DNA of 9,771 nucleotides, from assembly GCA_902795985.1 (NCBI GenBank), contig CADBNG010000121.1, positions 1 to 9,771 on the forward strand, given 5' to 3'. A program made the translations under genes and the position numbers. This document shows, one piece after another, positions 1 through 4,760 of the stretch (within the stretch, counting starts at the first letter, position 1; the number at the start of each line of letters is the position of its first letter). The DNA comes from an uncultured Lachnospiraceae bacterium (GTDB lineage: Bacteria > Bacillota_A > Clostridia > Lachnospirales > Lachnospiraceae). The notes below the pieces were generated by a model. That model had not been told where the DNA came from, did not search any database, and saw nothing but the letters and a program-made list of their open reading frames with translations.

Positions 1-189
1 CGTTGTCTGGGGTTTTCCCATCGGAACTTCGTCATCTTCAATGATTTCCTGCGGTCCCCGAAGCGCAAAGGTCACAACCAGGACCACGACAAGGACGATG
101 GCAATAATGCCCGCGCCGAAAATCCTTTTTTTCTTTTTATTATCCATGGAAGGATCGTTGTTTTTATTCTCATTATCGGGATTCATCAT
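1..189 (-). CDS. N-terminal part of a single-pass membrane protein, runs off the left edge
   Basis: Reading the minus strand from 189 gives 63 codons open to the window edge. The peptide starts MMNPDNENKNNDPSMDNKKK: a hydrophilic, Asn/Lys-rich cytoplasmic tail of about 22 residues. One strong transmembrane segment follows (about residues 23-43, rich in Ile, Val and Leu), then an acidic stretch (EIIEDDEVP). The Lys/Arg cluster just before the membrane segment and the lack of a signal-peptidase site suggest an anchored protein with a cytoplasmic N-terminus and an external C-terminal domain lying outside the window. The start is supported by a strong AAAGGAGGG Shine-Dalgarno at 196-204; the adjacent ATG at 186 is an equally possible start. 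It is not part of the GH5 operon, because it has its own promoter and a 212-bp gap. I do not recognise the family; membrane-anchored proteases, penicillin-binding proteins and cell-wall-binding proteins all remain possible. Confidence 0.75.
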   Translation of the reverse strand, partial: MMNPDNENKNNDPSMDNKKKKRIFGAGIIAIVLVVVLVVTFALRGPQEIIEDDEVPMGKPQTT

Positions 190-193
190 AGCG

Positions 194-282
194 GTCCCTC
201 CTTTCCGTGCCCGGTACCGTTGTTTCTGCGGTTCCGGAGCTGGCTTCAAACAGGATGAGCTGTTTACAGTTGAAGTATATCA
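194..282 (-). promoter_or_regulatory. Extended -10 promoter and strong ribosome binding site for the left-edge membrane protein
   Basis: On the minus strand, positions 282-274 read TGATATACT, an extended -10 element (TG, one base, then TATACT with five of six consensus bases). No good -35 is seen at 16-18 bp, which is common for extended -10 promoters. The predicted start point near 267 gives a leader of about 80 nt ending in AAAGGAGGGAC (204-194), an almost perfect Shine-Dalgarno a few bases before the ATG at 189. I see no riboswitch-like structure in the leader. Confidence 0.5.
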
Positions 283-401
283 TAAAATCGTCACGAATTG
301 CGTCATAAAAAGTGCGATATTTCCTGTTCTGTGACATTTTTCAAGGAAAAGTGTTCAGGGTGTTCCGGCATCCATCCTGCCGGTCTCCGGTTCAGGAGTT
401 T
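283..401. other. Intergenic region downstream of the GH5 gene, with two competing hairpins
   Basis: No gene is evident here. Two mutually exclusive inverted repeats share the sequence CCTGCCGG. One is CCGGCA/TGCCGG (365-370 and 378-383, loop of 7). The other is TCCTGCCGG/CCGG-TT-CAGGA (375-383 and 387-397, loop of 3, with a two-base bulge). On the plus strand the second hairpin is followed by GTTTTT; on the minus strand, the direction in which the GH5 gene is read, there is no good T-run. A terminator for the GH5 operon is therefore plausible but not convincing. Confidence 0.3.
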
Positions 402-1550
402 TTAAAAAGAGGAAAAAATCAGCTTTCCGGCTTCCGTCAGATCCTCTGTTTCAAAACCTCCGTGCTTTTCGCAGTCCGGACGGATCAGTGAATAAGCTTC
501 TTCCTTGTTGCAGAGTGACCAGGCGCACCAGCTGATGTTATGAGCCTTCATGACGTCCAGGAACACCCGGGCCTCTTCCAGCGCCGGCCCTCCGTTTCTG
601 TCCAGGCCGATGCCCCACTCGGAAACAAAAACCGGGATTTTTTCCGAAACAGCCGCCAGCTGATCCGCGTTCATGTGCTCTCCGGCATAGGCGTGATAAG
701 TGTACATCAGATTGTCATCCGGAAACGGATCTTCCATCGCGCCTGAAAGGTCCGAAGAATACTCCGGCGTACCCAGCAGGATCAGCGCGTCCGGCGAATA
801 CTGGCGGATCACGGGGACGATGGCATAGGCATACTGCCGGATCTGCTCCCAGGAAACGCCGTTGGGCTCGTTGCAGACCTCATAAATCACCGCCGGCTCG
901 TCCTTATAACGGGAAGCAATCCGGTCGAAAAATGTGATCGCCCGGTCCAGATTCGCGTTCGGATCCCCGTCATCCAGGATATGCCAGTCCACGATCACAT
1001 AGAGATCCATGGCAATGGCGTTGTCGATGGCCATCTCTGAAAGCATGCGGTTGTATTCCGTCGCATTGAAATAGCCGTTGTCCGTGTCCGTATACATGGC
1101 GATCCGGACGACATTCCCGCCAAAATCCCGGACCGACCGGAAGGCATTCGCGTTAATATATTCCGGGTACCAGGCAATGCCATGAGTACTGGCTCCCGTA
1201 AGCCGGAACGGTTCGCCGGCTTCATTCACCAGGACGCCGTCCCGGAGTTTCAGACGGCCGTTTGCAGAGACCAGGCGGGCGGGATCCGCCATGATGTCCT
1301 GCCGGTCCGAATCCGCCGGAAGAATCCAGGAGGGAAGGTTCTCTGCTGCAGGCTCCTGGCCGGACGAAGCCGGTTCGGTCTGGTTTTCCTGTCCGGTTCC
1401 GCTGCTTTTCTCCGTTTCCTGCACGATGGGTTCCTCCCCGTTTTCGTCCTTTGCAGGGGATTCACTGCCGCATCCTGTAAGCAGGAATGCCCACAGAAAC
1501 GCTGCGGTCAGGATATAGCTCAAAAGTCTTCTGCTCTGTTTTGTCCTCAT
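402..1550 (-). CDS. Secreted GH5-family glycoside hydrolase lipoprotein (endo-beta-glucanase type)
   Basis: This complete 382-residue protein has an N-terminal lipoprotein signal peptide (charged MRTKQSRR, hydrophobic core about 10-25, lipobox LLTGC with Cys27), so it should be lipid-anchored outside the membrane. A Glu/Ser/Gln/Pro-rich linker (about 28-72) leads to the catalytic TIM barrel (about 100-382). Family 5 landmarks are clear: Arg149 in NVVRI, His190 in VDWH, the acid/base Glu228 in EVCNEPNG, His286 in YTYHAY, the nucleophile Glu311 in FVSEWG, and Trp344. The STHGIAWYPEYIN start resembles subfamily GH5_2 endoglucanases; that assignment is inference. It probably cleaves beta-1,4-glucan-type chains by a retaining mechanism. 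The gene starts 24 bp after the LicD gene, with only a weak GGAAAACAG binding site, so it is probably co-transcribed. The substrate could be dietary plant glucan or the cell's own exopolysaccharide. Confidence 0.9.
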   Translation of the reverse strand: MRTKQSRRLLSYILTAAFLWAFLLTGCGSESPAKDENGEEPIVQETEKSSGTGQENQTEPASSGQEPAAENLPSWILPADSDRQDIMADPARLVSANGRLKLRDGVLVNEAGEPFRLTGASTHGIAWYPEYINANAFRSVRDFGGNVVRIAMYTDTDNGYFNATEYNRMLSEMAIDNAIAMDLYVIVDWHILDDGDPNANLDRAITFFDRIASRYKDEPAVIYEVCNEPNGVSWEQIRQYAYAIVPVIRQYSPDALILLGTPEYSSDLSGAMEDPFPDDNLMYTYHAYAGEHMNADQLAAVSEKIPVFVSEWGIGLDRNGGPALEEARVFLDVMKAHNISWCAWSLCNKEEAYSLIRPDCEKHGGFETEDLTEAGKLIFSSF

Positions 1551-1574
1551 TCTGTTTTCCGGTTCCAGCCGGAC

Positions 1575-2927
1575 TTAATCGTCCTTTTTCCGATGCAGCG
1601 GCGCCCGGTGATACGGGTGCGGGAGGCTGTAATACTCCCCGTACTGCCTGCGCAGACAGCTGTCCGCGTCCTGGGGAAGCGTGACATCCAGTTCACCCAG
1701 CCGGCCCGTTTTTCCTTCCCCGAACCATTCCCGTTTAAACTTCCAGGGAATACACATTATATAACCATTTGACTGAAAATACGAGTCTCCGCGGCCTTTT
1801 TTAAACCAGCCGCAGACATGCCGGTACCATCCCAGCAGGAAGGACAGGGGCAGGATTCGACCGGCCTTAATTAAGACAGCGGCCAGCCGGCGGTCCTTAC
1901 CCGGCTTCGTATTGTCCATTTTCTCTTTCTTCAGCCGGTGTCCCATGGCCAAGCCGTAGATCCCCCGGATCAGCTGCGTCTGGATCCGGTGAAGCACAGG
2001 CCGGTCCGAAGCCCGTTCCAGCAGGAACAGGTCCATCGCCATTTTTCCCCTCAGGGGACTGTCTTCCGGTACCGCGGAGTCCAGAAGCACGCATCCCGGC
2101 GACTCCTTCAGATAAACGATCCGGGTCATATAATCCAGAAAAACGTCCTTCCCGTATCCGTCCGGGGTTATCAGGCAGAAATCCCGGCTGTCTTTCCATT
2201 CTTCCTTCGCGTACCGGCAGAAAAGGTCGTAATTCTCCCGGGTCATGGCCACGTCGGTATCGTCGTCCCAGGGGACAAAGTCCCGGTGCCGGACCGCGCC
2301 CAGCAGCGTTCCGCAGAAGAGATAGTACGTCAGCCCGTATTTTTCGCAGATCCGGATCAGTTCTTCGAGCAGGATCCGTCCGATCCGATGAGTCTCACAA
2401 AGATAGGAACGCAGCGGCGCCGTGGCCTGTTCGATATCAAAATGCCGCTCGATGATACCCGCCCGGTCCGCCCGGAACTGCCCCAGCAATACGCCGTCCA
2501 CGTAAAAACTCATCAGAAGACAGGCTTTCGCCGTCTCTTCAGGGACTGAAACGCGCACGGTCAGACCGTTCTTGCGGATTGCGGGATCCTTCAGAAGAAC
2601 CTGGCTCCAGTAGCCGGTCCAGATCTGTCCCTTTTCATCAATTCCAAGACCCGCGGTGGAATCCTTCGGCAGCGGTTCCGTCACAATCGGCCCGAGAGAC
2701 CGGACTGCGTAAGGATCCGGCAGCAGGAGGTCTTCTTCCGCAGGCTCCTCTGTTTCTTCTGTCTTCTCTTCTCCGGCTGCCGCTTCCGGTTCAGAGGCGC
2801 CGATGTACAGGATCTGGGTCGCGTATTTTTCACCGTCCACGATGACATACTGCCATCGGACCATTTTCGGATCGGAGGAGAGGATCTGGATCTGATATCC
2901 TTTTACGTCAAATAATGGATCCGTCAT
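1575..2927 (-). CDS. LicD-family transferase with a long N-terminal extension
   Basis: Residues about 178-450 form a LicD domain. The core motif spans 206-228, beginning GTLLGAVRH and ending DDDTDVAM; the Asp cluster (221-223, 225) is the expected metal and nucleotide site. The C-terminal RRQYGEYYSLPHP is also typical of the family. LicD proteins transfer phosphocholine or related phospho-substituents to surface glycans such as teichoic acid or capsule; the donor here is unknown. A lone LicD domain is about 270 residues, so the first 170 are extra: an unrecognised piece (1-43), an acidic low-complexity linker (about 46-67, rich in Glu), and a beta-rich stretch (about 95-166, GYWSQVLLKD to ERHFDI) that could be a carbohydrate-binding-like sandwich. 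No signal peptide or membrane segment is seen, so it is probably cytoplasmic. The start is fixed by an in-frame stop (2937-2939) just upstream and by the ATGA overlap with the preceding remnant ORF. Confidence 0.85.
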   Translation of the reverse strand: MTDPLFDVKGYQIQILSSDPKMVRWQYVIVDGEKYATQILYIGASEPEAAAGEEKTEETEEPAEEDLLLPDPYAVRSLGPIVTEPLPKDSTAGLGIDEKGQIWTGYWSQVLLKDPAIRKNGLTVRVSVPEETAKACLLMSFYVDGVLLGQFRADRAGIIERHFDIEQATAPLRSYLCETHRIGRILLEELIRICEKYGLTYYLFCGTLLGAVRHRDFVPWDDDTDVAMTRENYDLFCRYAKEEWKDSRDFCLITPDGYGKDVFLDYMTRIVYLKESPGCVLLDSAVPEDSPLRGKMAMDLFLLERASDRPVLHRIQTQLIRGIYGLAMGHRLKKEKMDNTKPGKDRRLAAVLIKAGRILPLSFLLGWYRHVCGWFKKGRGDSYFQSNGYIMCIPWKFKREWFGEGKTGRLGELDVTLPQDADSCLRRQYGEYYSLPHPYHRAPLHRKKDD

Positions 2928-3073
2928 CTGATGCTCTTATCCTTTTTGTGTGTCTGTTCAATGATCGTCTCGATCCGCTCCATGCAGAGATCCCGGCTGT
3001 AAGCGCCCGGCGCATGCCCGGCAGTGCCTTCCCGGGACGGCACTCTTTTATGTCCGATAAATGTGATTTTCAT
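2924..3073 (-). pseudogene. Internally deleted glycosyltransferase remnant (49 codons), overlapping the LicD start
   Basis: This short reading frame encodes 49 residues and stops with TGA inside the LicD start (shared ATGA, 2924-2927). Its first 16 residues, MKITFIGHKRVPSREG, match the characteristic N-terminus of GT4-type glycosyltransferases, where SREGG is normally followed by the conserved VEVVVEEL helix. Here, after Gly16, it switches to TAGHAPGAYSRDLCMERIET, which resembles the C-terminal helix of the same enzymes (a Y-S/T-x-D motif followed by an amphipathic helix). The catalytic middle, normally around 300 residues, is absent. I infer an in-frame internal deletion that kept the start, stop and coupling to LicD. 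The product cannot be an active enzyme. The family assignment rests on recalled motif similarity; a genuine small protein is the less likely alternative. The ATG is preceded by GGAAAG at about 8-13 bases. Confidence 0.65.
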
Positions 3074-3112
3074 CTGTTATTCTTTCCGCCGTCCGCTTTC
3101 GCGTCCGTCTTT

Positions 3113-3138
3113 ATTCTATAGTATTACTATTTTGTCAA
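3113..3138 (-). promoter_or_regulatory. Candidate promoter for the glycosyltransferase-remnant/LicD/GH5 operon
   Basis: On the minus strand a perfect TTGACA -35 lies at 3138-3133 and a TAGAAT -10 (five of six bases) at 3118-3113, about 40 bases before the ATG at 3073. The spacer is only 14 bp, short for a sigma-A-type promoter; an AATAAA hexamer at 17 bp spacing is a weaker alternative. The match is suggestive rather than firm. Confidence 0.35.
3118..3130. promoter_or_regulatory. 13-bp palindrome in the promoter spacer, possible operator
   Basis: ATAGTA-T-TACTAT is a perfect 6+1+6 inverted repeat. It occupies almost the whole spacer between the TTGACA and TAGAAT elements on the minus strand. 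A repressor or activator bound here would overlap polymerase contacts. No regulator gene is visible in the window, and AT-rich palindromes of this size also arise by chance. Confidence 0.3.
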
Positions 3139-3276
3139 AAAAATGTGTAAAAATAAACCCAAAATTGATTTTCGTCTGTTTTTTTTGCCTGCGGGCACCC
3201 TTCCGGACTCTTTTCGGCCGGCCCGGCGCCTCACGTTTCTCTTTTCAACATTTACAGTCTGCTTTATAATACTTCC
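3131..3276. other. Divergent intergenic region between the LicD operon and the polymerase gene
   Basis: The region between the two divergent units carries the -35 of the minus-strand promoter on its left and the plus-strand promoter at 3242-3270 on its right. Between them are an A/T-rich half (about 3131-3186, with runs of A and T) and a GC-rich half containing GGCCGGCC and GGCGCC. No open frame with a ribosome binding site was found. Confidence 0.4.
3242..3270 (+). promoter_or_regulatory. Promoter of the polymerase gene, placed so the mRNA may be leaderless
   Basis: A perfect TATAAT lies at 3265-3270. Exactly 17 bp upstream is TTTTCA (3242-3247), which matches the -35 consensus at four of six positions. 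Only six bases (ACTTCC) separate the TATAAT box from the ATG at 3277, so transcription should begin at or within a base or two of the start codon. No Shine-Dalgarno is present. Confidence 0.55.
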
Positions 3277-4590
3277 ATGAATCAAACTTTTCTGAACCGA
3301 ATTAAACAGCAGCTTCCGAAAGAGTACGGCACCTATCTGTTTCTGATAATCTGCGTCTATCTGCTCTTCACGGAAGAACTCCTGGCCGGCCGGGATATTC
3401 TTCTGAATACCTATTTCCGGAATCTCCTTCCGATCCCGGCTCTGATTCTTCTGCTCATTGAGCTTTTATACCAGCCTTCCCGCCGGAGACAGCTGCTTCC
3501 CTTTGTCATCTGTGCCTGCGTTTTTGTTTTCTGCGGGCTCTTCGGATGGGTGCTGCACCGTTATCAGACGTTTTACATTACCCTGACGGCCATGTACGAG
3601 CATCTCCGGTTCTGGTTATGCCTGTATCTGTTCACCCTCCTGTTCCGGAAGATCCCGCTGGAGCAGTATAAAAACCGTTTTTTCAACCATATTGCCGCGA
3701 TTTCCGCCGTTCTCGCGGCCTTAAGCTTCTGGGATTTTATCGTCTACATCTGGCCCCGGCAGATCTACCGCTGGGGGATCGGCAGCATCCAGCTGTTTTT
3801 TGGCCATCCTTCCAACCTGGGGGCCAAATCCATTTTCCTGCTGGCCATGCTGACCCTGTTGTATCCGTACCTGAAAAAGGATTCCGGCCGGGCCGGTATC
3901 CGGTGCGTGCTGGATCTGATTCTTTCCGCCCTGATGATCTGCGTCACGCTCATGACGCTGCGCATCCGGCTGTTCGGACTTCTGGCCTTCTTCGTGATAC
4001 TTTATGTCCTGATGCTCGTGCTGAAGCTCCGGCTGAATATCTTTATCTGCGCTGCCGGTGCTGCCGGCGCCTTCTTCGTGGGGCGCGGCCGGCTGTACAA
4101 TTTCTATTTTTCACCGTTTGCCTATGCCCAGGCCCGCGGCCAGTTTGCCATCAACAGTCTGGATATTGCCTATTGGAACGCGCCCTTCGGCAGCGGATTC
4201 GCGACATTCGGCTCCCGTGCCGCCCAGGTGCATTATTCCCCGCTTTATTACAAATACAATATGATGACCATCCCCGGCATTACGCCGGAGCATCCCAACT
4301 ATGCCTGCGACACCTTCTACCCCTGTATCCTCGGGGAAAGCGGCTGGATGGGCTTTGCCGCCTATTTCATCATGGTGGTCCTTCTGATTCTCATCATTTT
4401 CCGGACCCAGAAAAATACGGCCGCATCTTCCGCCGGCCTGTATCCCACCTTCACGGCCCTGATCCTGGTCGTCTATGAACTGCTGGAAGGGACCGGCACC
4501 CTGGCCTTTTCCGAAATCTATTCCGTCCTGATCGCCCTGGCGCTGGGAATGGCCCTTGCCCAATGCCTGAAAACTCCCGAAAAAGAATAA
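3277..4590 (+). CDS. Multi-pass O-antigen polymerase/ligase-like membrane protein (Wzy/WaaL type)
   Basis: This 437-residue protein has about 12 hydrophobic segments (near 18-33, 46-65, 74-91, 108-124, 138-159, 182-199, 211-227, 231-248, 252-269, 359-376, 388-404, 412-428). A large loop (about 270-358) lies between the ninth and tenth. That layout, with the loop sequence APFGSGFATFGSRAAQVHYS followed by a Pro/Tyr-rich stretch and the LMTLRIRLFG segment, resembles Wzy-type polymerases and O-antigen ligase-like proteins of Gram-positive capsule loci. It would join or transfer lipid-linked glycan repeat units on the outer membrane face. These families diverge widely, so polymerase and ligase cannot be told apart here. 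The ATG at 3277 is the only usable start: upstream, the frame has no ATG, GTG or TTG before a stop at 3166. It stands alone on the plus strand, divergent from the LicD operon, and ends before two hairpins. Confidence 0.75.
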   Translation: MNQTFLNRIKQQLPKEYGTYLFLIICVYLLFTEELLAGRDILLNTYFRNLLPIPALILLLIELLYQPSRRRQLLPFVICACVFVFCGLFGWVLHRYQTFYITLTAMYEHLRFWLCLYLFTLLFRKIPLEQYKNRFFNHIAAISAVLAALSFWDFIVYIWPRQIYRWGIGSIQLFFGHPSNLGAKSIFLLAMLTLLYPYLKKDSGRAGIRCVLDLILSALMICVTLMTLRIRLFGLLAFFVILYVLMLVLKLRLNIFICAAGAAGAFFVGRGRLYNFYFSPFAYAQARGQFAINSLDIAYWNAPFGSGFATFGSRAAQVHYSPLYYKYNMMTIPGITPEHPNYACDTFYPCILGESGWMGFAAYFIMVVLLILIIFRTQKNTAASSAGLYPTFTALILVVYELLEGTGTLAFSEIYSVLIALALGMALAQCLKTPEKE

Positions 4591-4597
4591 CTGCTTT

Positions 4598-4633
4598 GGC
4601 GACAGGGGTACGGTTCCGTGCCGCCATTTTTTT
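4598..4633 (+). terminator. Rho-independent terminator of the polymerase gene
   Basis: GGTACGG (4607-4613) pairs with CCGTGCC (4616-4622), probably with the innermost pair open. An outer GGC/GCC (4598-4600 and 4623-4625) may extend the stem across a bulge. A run of seven T follows at 4627-4633. It lies 16 bases after the polymerase stop codon. Confidence 0.6.
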
Positions 4634-4660
4634 ACGGCAGAGAACTCACTGCTTTTTCCG

Positions 4661-4702
4661 TTTCCGGCGGCAGGAAAAGCATTCCTCCGCCGCCAATGGA
4701 AA
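4661..4702. repeat. Long imperfect hairpin in the convergent gap
   Basis: GGCGGCAGGAA (4666-4676) pairs with TTCCT-CC-GCCGCC (4682-4694, two-base bulge) around the loop AAGCA. TTTCC (4661-4665) and GGAAA (4698-4702) can extend the stem across three unpaired bases. No T-run follows on either strand, so it is not a standard terminator. It may reinforce the flanking terminators or protect 3' ends. Confidence 0.4.
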
Positions 4703-4738
4703 AGGACTGCCGGGTCACGGTCGGACCGGCAGTCCTTT
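4701..4738. terminator. Bidirectional terminator between the converging genes
   Basis: AAAGGACTGCCGG (4701-4713) and CCGGCAGTCCTTT (4726-4738) form a perfect 13-bp stem with a 12-base loop. A-rich and T-rich flanks occur on both sides: CTTTCTTATG on the plus strand and CCTTTTCC on the minus strand. It lies 22 bp beyond the stop codon of the minus-strand surface gene (TGA at 4761-4763) and should serve that gene chiefly, while also catching readthrough from the polymerase gene. Confidence 0.75.
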
Positions 4739-4760
4739 CTTATGTCTTATTTCTTTGCTG

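Noticed and set aside
41..334. Plus-strand open frame of 97 codons at the left edge
   Set aside because: It is antisense to the left-edge membrane protein, which has a strong Shine-Dalgarno and an extended -10 promoter; the plus frame has neither.
1182..2549. Plus-strand open frames of about 196 and 203 codons opposite the GH5 and LicD genes
   Set aside because: Both are antisense to genes with intact catalytic motifs and are rich in Arg, Pro and Gln, as expected for GC-rich shadows.
3903..4478. Second plus-strand frame of 191 codons inside the polymerase gene
   Set aside because: It overlaps the real membrane-protein frame in another register, is Arg/Pro/Cys-rich with no membrane segments or motif, and has no independent start signal.
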